Shown in pieces: positions 54,171-62,219 of a stretch of DNA of 64,000 bases; position 1 is the stretch's first letter; each line of letters begins with the position of its first letter. The DNA comes from Candidatus Bathyarchaeota archaeon (GTDB lineage Archaea > Thermoproteota > Bathyarchaeia > Bathyarchaeales > DTEX01): assembly GCA_018397065.1 (NCBI GenBank), contig JAGTRI010000001.1, positions 1 to 64,000 on the forward strand, read 5' to 3'. A program made the translations under genes and the position numbers. The notes beneath the pieces are model-generated. The model saw nothing but the letters and a program-made list of their open reading frames with translations. It did not search any database and was not told where the DNA came from.

Positions 54171-54320
54171 ATGGCTTTAAAGAAAGAACCGTTTGAGAAG
54201 AAAGACGAAGAAGAAGACGAAGATTTGGAAGAAGACTGGGAAGACGAGGAAGACTGGGAAGACGAGGAAGACTGGGAAGACGAGGAAGACTGGGAAGAGG
54301 AAGACTCAGACGACTGGTAG
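54171..54320 (+). CDS. Overlooked 49-residue acidic repeat protein
   Basis: An ATG at 54171, preceded by GAGGTG at eight bases, opens a frame that is absent from the track. The protein begins MALKKEPFEKKDEEEDED, then repeats DWEDEE about three times and ends in EEDSDDW. Nearly every residue is Asp, Glu or Trp. At DNA level an 18-bp unit, gaagactgggaagacgag, is repeated in tandem. The track's leftward ORF in this region (Leu-Pro-Ser repeats) is its shadow. Such tails often bind nucleic-acid-binding or basic partners. Function is unknown; expression rests on the ribosome site. Confidence 0.65.
   Translation: MALKKEPFEKKDEEEDEDLEEDWEDEEDWEDEEDWEDEEDWEEEDSDDW
54225..54299. repeat. Tandem 18-bp repeats within the acidic microgene
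   Basis: The unit gaagactgggaagacgag (DWEDEE) occurs about four times with the last copy diverging to gaagactgggaagagg. It is in frame, so copy number changes only lengthen the acidic tail. Confidence 0.8.
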
Positions 54321-54437
54321 ACAACTATCCCAAACTCCCCAACTATTTTTGTAAAAAATCTTTTTTGCTCTGTTTTTCTTTCACCTATTAGGTTATCAAT
54401 ACACAGTTATACATGTTCGAATTTGCTGTGTTTTCTT

Positions 54438-54656
54438 TCATTCTGTTCTCAGAATTTCGTTCCAAAGGCGTAAAGTTTCCTCAGCTTCCTTTTGATCTAA
54501 AACTTGAATTGCGTAGCCAGCGTGCACGAGAACGTAGTCTCCTGCCTTTGCCTCAACCAGCATAACGTTAACTTCACGTAAGACGCCGTTGCCAAAGTCA
54601 ACTTGAGCCAAGTTGCCATCAGTTTCCAAAACCTTCGCTGGTATTGCGAGGCACAA
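54438..54656 (-). CDS. hypC: Hydrogenase maturation chaperone HypC
   Basis: The 72-residue protein has the invariant MCLAIPAKV start, with the Cys2 that binds the iron ligand group, and a beta-barrel body ending in LVHAGYAIQVLDQKEAEETL. HypC delivers the Fe(CN)2CO unit to the large subunit with HypD. It lies 51 bases from hypF and 117 bases from the acidic microgene. Start and length match the family. Confidence 0.95.
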   Translation of the reverse strand: MCLAIPAKVLETDGNLAQVDFGNGVLREVNVMLVEAKAGDYVLVHAGYAIQVLDQKEAEETLRLWNEILRTE

Positions 54657-54707
54657 TTCAGTTTCACTTGAAAAAGAAACTTGATGGGCAAGATAAAATC
54701 GTTACGG

Positions 54708-57011
54708 TTAAAGATTTTCAAAACCCGCGACTACAGCTTGACCTAAAGAAGTGCCTCCGTCTCCTGGAGGAATAGCTTTGTGAACAAGAAGCCTAAAACC
54801 TGAATCCTCCACAATTCTTCGAATTTTAGAAGTGATAATCTCATTGCACGCTACTCCCCCTGAGAATCCAATGTGTTTCACTCCTTTTTTTTGTGCTTGT
54901 TCAATTGCCAAAGTAGCTAAGCCTTCAGCCAAGTACTCATGCGCTGCTCGCGCGAGATTTTTCGTCGCAGTTTTTTCTCTGTTAACGAATATTTCCTTAA
55001 CTAAAAAGGAGGTGTTCAGTGTTTTTCCTTCAAATAGTGGCTTAATATTTAAGGTGTTTTTGCCTTTTGCTGCCAGAGATTCAAGTTTCATCGCTGGTTC
55101 TCCCTCGTAGGTGCGTTCGTAACAGACGCCTAAAACAGCTGCAACTGCGTCTAGAACTCTGCCACAGCTGCTTGTCCAATGTATGTTCTTTTTGCTTTTA
55201 AGCTGGTTGAGGATGATTTCGACCTCTTTTTCTTTGTGTGGAAGAGATTCTCGCTGGGTCCACAACCATTTTTCTATGTTTATTTCGTGACGTAAGATTC
55301 CAGCAGCCATCCGCACAGGAAAATAGGTTGCTAAGTCTCCGCCGATTAAAGGTTGCTTCTGAAGGTGCGCTAGCCTTTCGAATTTTTGCTCTTGTTTGCA
55401 GTAAAGAATTTCGCCTCCCCACGCTTCTCCGTCTAAGCCATATCCGTAGCCGTCGCAGCAGATTCCAATAACCTCTTGGATGTTGTGTTCAGCCATTAAA
55501 GCCGCAATATGTGCATGGTGGTGTTGAACCTGAACTAGTTGCCAACCGTTTTCTTGAGCAAGTTCACGGGCAAGCATCGTCGTTGTAAACTTTGGATGCA
55601 AATCGCAGCCTATAGCCTCAGCCTTGCAATTCGTAAGGCGGACAAGATGCAAGACTGATTCCTTTAAAAAGTTCTTTGTTTCTAGGTTTTCCACGTCACC
55701 TACGTGTTGAGAGACGAACGCCTTATCAGCTAAAAGAATGCAAGCGGTATTGTTCAATTCACCTCCTAACCCAATTGTGCAGTGTTTACTTTTGCGTCTC
55801 AAAACTATCGGCGAAGGAGCGTACCCTCTAGACCTTCTAAGGAAGACTCTTCTTTTGCCATGAACTCGCAAAACAGAATCATCGCAGCGAAACGCAACTT
55901 GCCTGTCATGGAAAAGAAAATAGTCCACAATTTCAGCGAGCTGCTGTAAAGCCTCTTGGTCGTCCTTAATTATCGGCTGGTTGGGAGGATTGGCGCTTGT
56001 CATAACAAAAGCAGGCTCATCCACATGGTCGAATAGTAAGTAGTGAAGCCCAGTGTAAGGTAACATCACACCAACATTATGCAAGCCTGGAGCAACAAGG
56101 TTTGAGAGAAAATAGTTTCTCGACTTTTCCAGAAGAACAATTGGCCGCATGTGCGAAGTCAGCAGTTCCTTCTCTGTTCTGCTTACTTCAGCAAACCCTT
56201 CTATAGCCTCGATGCTTGGCGCCATTATTGCGAAAGGTTTCTGTCTTCTGTGCTTGGCGTTTCTAAGTCGAATTAAGGGTTCATCCATAACTGTTGAGGC
56301 TGCAACATGGAAGCCGCCGTACCCTTTTATTGCAACAATAAAGCCTTCTGAAAGCAGTTTCCCAGCTTCACGAATTGGATCCTTAACACCTATGAGGTCT
56401 CCGTTGTTCGCAGTGAGATAAACTTTGGGTCCGCATTTACGGCATGCAATTGTTTGGGCGTGAAAACGTCTGTTAGTCGGGTCTGTGTACTCCTTTTTGC
56501 AGGCTTCGCACATTGGGAAACTGTGCATAGTCGTCCTTTCTCGGTCGTAGGGAAGACTTTGGATAATTGTGTATCGTGGACCGCAATCGGTACACGTTAT
56601 GAAAAAATATTCGAACCGCCTATTCCTTGGATCACGAAGTTCCTTAAGGCACTTATCACAAATCGCAATGTCCGGCGGAATAACTGATCCTGAAAGCTCT
56701 GCCTCGCTTGAGCTTTGAATAATCAAGAATTTCTCGTACTGGTTGCCTCCAGTTAAGTTTTCCGCGATAACATCGTAAATTCGCGATTGTGGCGGCTTAT
56801 TCTTTTTAAGGTCTACCAAAAAAGAATCGACGTTTTGTTTCAAGCCTTCAACCAAGATTTCTACTCCAGCGTCGCCTCTGTTTCGAACATAACCTGTTAG
56901 CTGATTCTTTTCCGCTATGCGGTAGACAAACGGCCTAAACCCCACGCCTTGAACTATACCTTTAACCCTAATTTTGACACGCAAAGTAAAACATCTCTTT
57001 CCTACGGACAC
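54708..57011 (-). CDS. hypF: Carbamoyltransferase HypF
   Basis: HypF makes the cyanide ligands of NiFe hydrogenases from carbamoyl phosphate. The 767 residues carry the full domain order: acylphosphatase (KGIVQGVGFRPFVYRIAEK), two zinc sites (CDKCLKE...CTDCGPRYT, CEACKKEY...CRKCGP), a YrdC-like domain (MRPIVLLEKSRN), and the Kae1-like domain with HHHAHIAALMAEH. The track begins at GTG; a TTG at 56984 giving a start at RVKIRVKG is nearly as good. Hydrogenase structural genes are absent from this window. Confidence 0.95.
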   Translation of the reverse strand: MSVGKRCFTLRVKIRVKGIVQGVGFRPFVYRIAEKNQLTGYVRNRGDAGVEILVEGLKQNVDSFLVDLKKNKPPQSRIYDVIAENLTGGNQYEKFLIIQSSSEAELSGSVIPPDIAICDKCLKELRDPRNRRFEYFFITCTDCGPRYTIIQSLPYDRERTTMHSFPMCEACKKEYTDPTNRRFHAQTIACRKCGPKVYLTANNGDLIGVKDPIREAGKLLSEGFIVAIKGYGGFHVAASTVMDEPLIRLRNAKHRRQKPFAIMAPSIEAIEGFAEVSRTEKELLTSHMRPIVLLEKSRNYFLSNLVAPGLHNVGVMLPYTGLHYLLFDHVDEPAFVMTSANPPNQPIIKDDQEALQQLAEIVDYFLFHDRQVAFRCDDSVLRVHGKRRVFLRRSRGYAPSPIVLRRKSKHCTIGLGGELNNTACILLADKAFVSQHVGDVENLETKNFLKESVLHLVRLTNCKAEAIGCDLHPKFTTTMLARELAQENGWQLVQVQHHHAHIAALMAEHNIQEVIGICCDGYGYGLDGEAWGGEILYCKQEQKFERLAHLQKQPLIGGDLATYFPVRMAAGILRHEINIEKWLWTQRESLPHKEKEVEIILNQLKSKKNIHWTSSCGRVLDAVAAVLGVCYERTYEGEPAMKLESLAAKGKNTLNIKPLFEGKTLNTSFLVKEIFVNREKTATKNLARAAHEYLAEGLATLAIEQAQKKGVKHIGFSGGVACNEIITSKIRRIVEDSGFRLLVHKAIPPGDGGTSLGQAVVAGFENL

Positions 57012-57062
57012 ACAAACTAAGATTCAATCTAAGCCTAAAAACACAGCAACAAATGTAAATTT

Positions 57063-57587
57063 CTACTTTATCTCTTTTGCTACCTCCAAGATTGTTCCAG
57101 CAACTTCTTTAACTGCCTTTTGAACTTCAGGCGACATGTTCTCGGTGAAGCTTGTGTCGCCTGGCTGTATTCCAAGAAACACTATTTTCGCCTTAACCTC
57201 TTCCGCAAGCACTCCAGCCAGTATAGACAACGGAATGGTGTGAGTTGAAATTGCTGTATTCAACATTTTCTCCAGAGAAAGAAGTTGAACCTCACCAGGT
57301 TCTGTGTTCATTTCAGCAGCGTCGACGATGAGCACATGCGTAGGCTTGTAGGCCTCAATTTCTGGCAAAAAATTTTCCGGCGTCATTTCGCAATCGATAA
57401 TTTTTGTCCACTCAGGAACTTTTCCAAACAGCCTCTTAACCACCTCCACTCCAGCAGCATCATCTCCACGCATCGGGTTCCCAACACCTAAAACTACGAG
57501 ACGATTGCAACCTCGAATCCAGCTGGACAATTGCTTCTTCAGTGAGACTTTTTTGTTCAAACCCACCACGCTGAAAGTATGCAACAA
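57063..57587 (-). CDS. Hydrogenase maturation endopeptidase (HyaD/HycI/FrcD type)
   Basis: This protease removes the C-terminal tail of NiFe hydrogenase large subunits after metal insertion. It has 174 residues with GVGNPMRGDDAAGVEVV (the Ni-sensing Glu/Asp region begins here), IIDCEMTPENF and a LIVDAAEM strand. Gene order right to left is protease - hypF - hypC - hypD, all leftward, implying one transcription unit interrupted only by the oppositely transcribed microgene. Confidence 0.9.
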   Translation of the reverse strand: MLHTFSVVGLNKKVSLKKQLSSWIRGCNRLVVLGVGNPMRGDDAAGVEVVKRLFGKVPEWTKIIDCEMTPENFLPEIEAYKPTHVLIVDAAEMNTEPGEVQLLSLEKMLNTAISTHTIPLSILAGVLAEEVKAKIVFLGIQPGDTSFTENMSPEVQKAVKEVAGTILEVAKEIK

Positions 57588-58037
57588 AAATCATACGTAA
57601 TGATGCTTTATACATCTTAAGAGTTACGCATCAAGAAGATGTTGAATTTCCAAAAAATAGTAGTCTTACACGTAAAAACCATTATCACTTGAATTCACTA
57701 GCCAGCAACCCACAAAAACGAAAACCTGCAGTAAACATAGACAATCAGCTAATACAAAAAAAGAAGTTTTCAGCAAAATTCACGGAATCCCCAAGCCCCT
57801 ATAAGGAAAAAATCTCCAAGTGCAAGAAATAGAGACAAACAGGTACTTACGTCTGGAGATATTGAAAGATGGCAAAGAAAGCTGACCCGACTATACATAC
57901 CCCCTCCTCCCTCAACAACACAATAACAACAAAATCTGTAAACACATAAACAGCTCAATTTTCTATTAAAAAAATTGGGGTATAATTCTGAGTAACAAAT
58001 ATATTTGAGACTTCACTCTTGTTTTTTCGGTGATTCA
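57588..58037. other. Non-coding region between protease and M48 genes
   Basis: About 450 bases, AT rich, divergently flanked. It contains runs such as aaaaaattggggtataatt near 57967-57985, a likely promoter for the M48 gene. The track ORFs here (57770..57958 minus) lack coding features. Confidence 0.4.
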
Positions 58038-59006
58038 ATGAACGCAGCTAAATTACATATTTCAATGATAGGAACTTTAGCTGCGATAATTGGACTTTCC
58101 ACGCTATTCCTGACAATCATCCTATCACTGTTTGACGCCTTAAGCCTGACCACCCTATTGTTAGCAATCGTTTCCCTCAATGTCATCCAATGGCTAATTG
58201 CACCCTACCTAATCGACATGATGTACAGAGTTAGAAAGGTCTCCAGAACAGAAGAGCCAGAACTATACAATATGATTGACAGAATAAGCCAAAAAAGCCG
58301 CATGAAAACACCCGAACTTGTGATTGCCCGAATCCCTATACCTAACGCCTTTGCCTACGGCTCACCGCTCACAGGAAACCGCATCGCAGTGACAAGTGGC
58401 CTACTGAACACCCTTGACGCTGAAGAAGTCGAAGCCGTAATCGGCCACGAGCTTGGGCACCTGAAAAACCGCGATGTCCAAGTGATGATGTTTGTATCCA
58501 TCCTTCCAGCAATCTTCTACTACATCGGATACTCAATGATGTGGTCTTCAATGTACAGCAGAAGAAACGAAAGAGAACAAGGAAGCGCTCTTGCAATAAT
58601 CGGCTTCCTAAGCATAATGCTTTACTGGGTGCTAACGTTCTTCTCGCTTTACCTAAGCCGCCTAAGAGAATACTATGCAGACAGACACAGTGCAACAACA
58701 GTTGACGATGGCGCCAGAAAGTTGTCAGAAGGCCTAGTTAAAATAACAGAATGGACTGAACGAACACGAAGACAATACCCAGCAACGTACAACATGAGTT
58801 CCCTGAAAACCCTTTTCATATCCGACCCAGACAACGCAGGGAGAGACCTAAGAGAAGTTTATCACACCAAGATCTGGAGAAGCGACCAAGACCTAGTTAC
58901 AAAATACCTAAACCGAAAAGTGACCGCAGCAGAACAGTTCGCAGAACTTTTCTCAACACATCCGAACCTCGTGAAAAGACTTAGGGCACTACAAGAACTG
59001 CAGTAG
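58038..59006 (+). CDS. htpX: M48 family membrane zinc metalloprotease (HtpX-like)
   Basis: The 322-residue protein (from ATG 58038, GGTGAT eight bases upstream; the track's 58005 start adds 11 codons) begins with two transmembrane helices (IGTLAAIIGLSTLFLTII, FDALSLTTLLLAIVS) and later two more. The active-site HELGH (in VIGHELGHLKNRD) and a downstream Glu in YYADRHSA complete the zinc site. It is a membrane quality-control protease whose active site faces the cytosol. The C-terminal half is soluble. Confidence 0.9.
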   Translation: MNAAKLHISMIGTLAAIIGLSTLFLTIILSLFDALSLTTLLLAIVSLNVIQWLIAPYLIDMMYRVRKVSRTEEPELYNMIDRISQKSRMKTPELVIARIPIPNAFAYGSPLTGNRIAVTSGLLNTLDAEEVEAVIGHELGHLKNRDVQVMMFVSILPAIFYYIGYSMMWSSMYSRRNEREQGSALAIIGFLSIMLYWVLTFFSLYLSRLREYYADRHSATTVDDGARKLSEGLVKITEWTERTRRQYPATYNMSSLKTLFISDPDNAGRDLREVYHTKIWRSDQDLVTKYLNRKVTAAEQFAELFSTHPNLVKRLRALQELQ

Positions 59007-59079
59007 CCACACAAAAAGGCAAAACAGCCTTCATCCCATTTTCTCATTACAAAAACTAAAGCAAAGACTTAAGACTAAA

Positions 59080-59715
59080 ATGCACAAGACTTATGACAAA
59101 GAGGAAACAGCATTGAGCCTAGACATCACATTCGAGGTTCCAACATGGGACAAAATCTACGGCATGCTGCTGAACCTAGCTGAAAAAATAACGGACGACA
59201 AATTCAAACCAGAAATTATCGTCGGCATATCTCGAGGAGGATGGCCACCAGCAAGGGTTATGCTGGACCTATTAGGCAACGCAAAACTCGCAAACGTCTC
59301 AGTTGAATTCTACAAAGGAATCGCGGATGCAACAGACGAGCCAATTCTCACTCAGCCCGTTTCAATTCCCGTTGAAGGCTGCAACGTTTTACTGTTCGAC
59401 GACGTTGCTGACACAGGAAAAAGCCTAAGACTGGCAAAAAACCATCTTGAATCGAAGCGTGCGCGAACGGTTAAGACAGCAACCATCTACTATAAGCCTT
59501 GGAGCATACTTAAACCAGACTACTACGAAGAAAAGACGAGAAACTGGATTGTCTTTCCATGGGAACGCAAAGAAACCATCAGATGCCTAATAGAAAACTG
59601 CAGAAAAGAAGGGATTCCCATCGAGAAAGCTAAGAACAGGCTTGCCGACGGGGGAATGGACAAACACCTCATCGACCGCTTCATTAACGAAATATTAAAG
59701 GAAGAACAGGGATGA
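59080..59715 (+). CDS. Phosphoribosyltransferase
   Basis: The PRPP-binding signature is VLLFDDVADTGKSL, preceded by EIIVGISRGGWPPARVM, the pattern of archaeal purine phosphoribosyltransferases (HPRT/XGPRT-like) that salvage bases to nucleotides. It has 211 residues. The C-terminal extension (about 170-205) is unusual and helical, with ADGGMDKHLIDRF. Its stop overlaps the next start by ATGA, so it is coupled to the KEOPS subunit gene. Confidence 0.85.
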   Translation: MHKTYDKEETALSLDITFEVPTWDKIYGMLLNLAEKITDDKFKPEIIVGISRGGWPPARVMLDLLGNAKLANVSVEFYKGIADATDEPILTQPVSIPVEGCNVLLFDDVADTGKSLRLAKNHLESKRARTVKTATIYYKPWSILKPDYYEEKTRNWIVFPWERKETIRCLIENCRKEGIPIEKAKNRLADGGMDKHLIDRFINEILKEEQG

Positions 59716-60269
59716 GAAAACTAACAATTAACGGAAAATACCTCATCCTCGAAGGTTTCAAAAACGTAAAAATCAAAAATCTACAAACAATATTCAGTTT
59801 TCTAAAAACCCCAAAAAAAGACTGCTGCATCCAGCTGTTTAACGCAGAGGTAATCGCCGGCTTTGACCATCTGTATTTTGCATGTCTAAACGCCCTAAAA
59901 GCTTTCGAGCAAGGAAAAAACATCTCAAAAGATTTAGCTGTCGAAACACTTCTATACGCATCAGGGCAACATCAAATAAACAAGGCTATTCAAATGTTAG
60001 GCGTAACACAAGAAACCAAAGACATTGCTGTGTTAATCGTCTCGGAGAAACCTGAAACCTCTTTGGAAGCTCTAGAAAAAACTGCGCATCTACTCAGAGG
60101 CGAACAGTGCGACCGAATACTCTGCGTGACAAAAAAGAAGATGCAAAACATAAAATCCACGTTAAACATCAAAGAAACCGAACTAAGGGCAGCCATGAGA
60201 GACTCAGAAGAACAAGCATTAACAAACCTCCTAATTGAACGTGCCGCCCTCTTAGCCGCACAAACATAG
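59712..60269 (+). CDS. cgi121: KEOPS complex subunit Cgi121
   Basis: Cgi121 helps the KEOPS (Kae1/Bud32) complex bind tRNA for t6A modification of ANN-decoding tRNAs. The 185 residues include LFNAEVIAGFDHLYFACLNALKAF and ETLLYASGQHQINKAIQMLGV, both characteristic. The C-terminal LRGEQCDRILCVTKKK strand is also typical. It overlaps the preceding gene (ATGA). The other KEOPS genes are not here. Its stop abuts the convergent THUMP gene. Confidence 0.9.
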   Translation: MRKLTINGKYLILEGFKNVKIKNLQTIFSFLKTPKKDCCIQLFNAEVIAGFDHLYFACLNALKAFEQGKNISKDLAVETLLYASGQHQINKAIQMLGVTQETKDIAVLIVSEKPETSLEALEKTAHLLRGEQCDRILCVTKKKMQNIKSTLNIKETELRAAMRDSEEQALTNLLIERAALLAAQT

Positions 60270-60791
60270 TCAAACCTTTTCCTTCACAATCGAGAGGACA
60301 TCTTCAGGCTTAATGACGGAAACTCCTGTTAACCCGCCGACAACCTCAATTAAGACAATCCTGTCTGGCTTAACTAAATCTACTTTCCTGTTTATCCCCT
60401 CTGCCACAGCCTCAATAATTTCCTTTGAAGAAAAACTTGAATGCCTTTTTTCAACAGTAACCCTGAACGTTTCGCTCTCACCAATACGCGCAGAAAGCTC
60501 AAGACTTGTTTTCCTAATGAGCTCAAGCCTTGTTGGCACTACAACCTCGATGGGAACAACTCGAAGAATATACCGAAATTCCTGAGGCTGTTCCCTAAGC
60601 AACCTCCTTAATTCGGCAATTACTTTAAATGGTTCAAGATTAGTTTTAGCAACAAGCAGTCCGCTAACTTCGGACTTTTCAACTACAATCTCACGGTCGC
60701 CAATTTTGCTTAATAAGAACCAGACTTCTGTGCATGCATCGCTTTCACGCATCCGCGGACATGAAACAAGCAAATTGAAGTCTCTAATCAC
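60270..60791 (-). CDS. THUMP domain protein
   Basis: The protein has 173 residues. An N-terminal segment (FNLLVSCPRMRESDACTEVWFLL) precedes a THUMP RNA-binding domain (about 55-165) with TFRVTVEKRHSSFSSKEIIEAVAEGINRKVDL and DRIVLIEVVGGLTGVSVI. Stand-alone THUMP proteins of this size resemble Tan1, which assists tRNA cytidine acetylation, or partners of methyltransferases. No catalytic domain is present. It converges on Cgi121 with no gap. Confidence 0.8.
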   Translation of the reverse strand: MIRDFNLLVSCPRMRESDACTEVWFLLSKIGDREIVVEKSEVSGLLVAKTNLEPFKVIAELRRLLREQPQEFRYILRVVPIEVVVPTRLELIRKTSLELSARIGESETFRVTVEKRHSSFSSKEIIEAVAEGINRKVDLVKPDRIVLIEVVGGLTGVSVIKPEDVLSIVKEKV

Positions 60792-60858
60792 TAATCTTGA
60801 CCCTCAATTAAATAATACTGTAAACATGTCTTTATCAATTTATATCGTTCCGAAAAGT

Positions 60859-61949
60859 CTAAAAATCCGTTAAACGTCTCTGACTCTCAGGCTTTTTGCT
60901 GAATCCAGAAACCTTAACCCCGGCTCTTCTAATCTCCAAATTTGTCTCACCAATTAACCTCTGAAAAAGTTCCTAAACAGTTTTCATAAAAAAGTCCAAA
61001 TGCAAAATTGGACTTTCAAAAGTCCTGGAGCGGGAATGAAGGCTCATGTCTTTCAACACCACAATTACTGAGACGGTTTTGAACTCTAACCCCCTTTGTT
61101 TTAAATTTGTAAAAATATTTTCACACAGGGCTTCAACGCTGCTCATTACGACTGAAATGTCCCGTGTGTCTTCTTTCAAAGTGGAAATCCTACTTACTGG
61201 CTGAGCCTTACCCTTTTCCGAAACAGGAGAATCATCCACTCCAAGTGCGTCGTAATGAAAATAGGTGCCTAAAGTTTTCCCAAAAGAGGCAACCAATTTT
61301 TGAACATCGAACCTTGAGAGGTCGCCTAGCGTCCTTATCCCTAAAGTTTCCATCTTCTCACTTGTCTTTTTTCCAACGCCAAGCAAGCGGTCAACTGGAA
61401 GAGGAGCGAGAAAACTTTGAGTCTGTTGAGGCGTGACCACTGTTAACCCGGTTGGTTTCCTAAAATCTGCTGCGATCTTGGCAACCAATTTATTTGGTGC
61501 GACGCCAATTGAAACAGTTATTTTCTCGCGGAATTTGACCTCATCCACGATTCTTTGGGCAAGTCTTCCAGCCTCTTCAAAGCTTCCATTTACTTTTTTG
61601 GTGACATCCAAATAGGCCTCGTCGATTCCGACCTGCTCAAAAGAGTCGGCATACTGTCTTAAAATCGACATAATATTGGTTGAGACTTCTTCGTAAAACA
61701 TTCGATCCACAGGAGGAAAGACACCGTCATCCTCAGCGATTTTCCTTTTAGCCAAAAAATGGGCATTCCAGATTTTACACTATATTTACGAGCAACATAA
61801 TTTGTTGTGCTTACAGCTCCACTTTCCTCGGTGCGCCCTGAATAGACGCATACGACAACAGGCCGATCTTTAAGTGACGGATTTCTTCTCTCTTCGCATT
61901 GGGCGAAAAAGTAGTCGAAATCAACCAACATTACTATTCTTGACCGCAA
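60859..61949 (-). pseudogene. dinB: DNA polymerase IV (DinB/Dpo4) with frameshift and internal TAG
   Basis: Track ORFs 61659..61949 and 60973..61755 are one Y-family translesion polymerase. The N-terminal part has [20 protein letters not shown] and ends in KSGMPIFW; the family needs [16 protein letters not shown], which appears in another frame because a run of six T (about 61755) is one base short. The rest is complete through GIDEAYLD, KNKL-like APNKLVAKIAADFRKPTGL and LLGVGKKTSEKME. The ORF then stops at TAG (60973-60975), but the same frame continues ELFQRLIGETNLEIRRAG to QRRLTDF and a TAG at 60859, a PIP-box-like tail. Two lesions suggest a pseudogene or sequence errors. Confidence 0.85.
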
Positions 61950-62219
61950 ACCTTTTACTCCAAAGGCCGCATCTGAAATAATTTTCCGCGATCCTTCTTA
62001 AGAGTTTATTACAGATACAATTGCTTGTTAGAAAATGAAGGATAAGTGGTCAGTGATGAACTACGTGTCACAGCCTAAGCTCCACGCCGTCGCCACACAT
62101 CATCCCAAATAACCTACTATTCAAGGATTATTTATTTGTTCTCTAGCTCTAATTGAGAACTAAATAAATTTATTAGTCTGCAACCCTCATTCTAAAAGAG
62201 CTTTTAGAGGCGAACAGAA
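61950..62219. promoter_or_regulatory. Divergent intergenic region upstream of abcE1 and dinB
   Basis: About 270 bases. A taaataaatttatta block at about 62160-62174 may be the promoter of abcE1. GAGGCGA at 62207-62213 is a good ribosome site ahead of the AUC at 62220. A 25-codon frame starting at 62035 was considered but lacks a ribosome site. Confidence 0.45.

Noticed and set aside
54225-54299. Possible CRISPR-like repeat array
   Set aside because: The repeats are tandem without spacers, in frame and coding; no cas genes are present.
54127-54324. Leftward ORF of Leu-Pro-Ser/Arg repeats
   Set aside because: It is the antisense shadow of the acidic repeat gene at 54171..54320, which has a start codon and ribosome site; the leftward frame has neither.
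57770-57958. Cys-rich 62-codon leftward ORF
   Set aside because: Composition reflects AT-rich intergenic DNA; no ribosome site and a probable promoter overlaps it.
60973-60975. TAG in dinB as proof of pyrrolysine decoding
   Set aside because: TAG is the natural stop of confident genes here (glycyl-radical enzyme, activase, acidic protein), the same gene has a frameshift, and no pyl genes are visible.
62035-62112. 25-codon ORF upstream of abcE1
   Set aside because: It has no ribosome site and no conserved feature; too weak to call.
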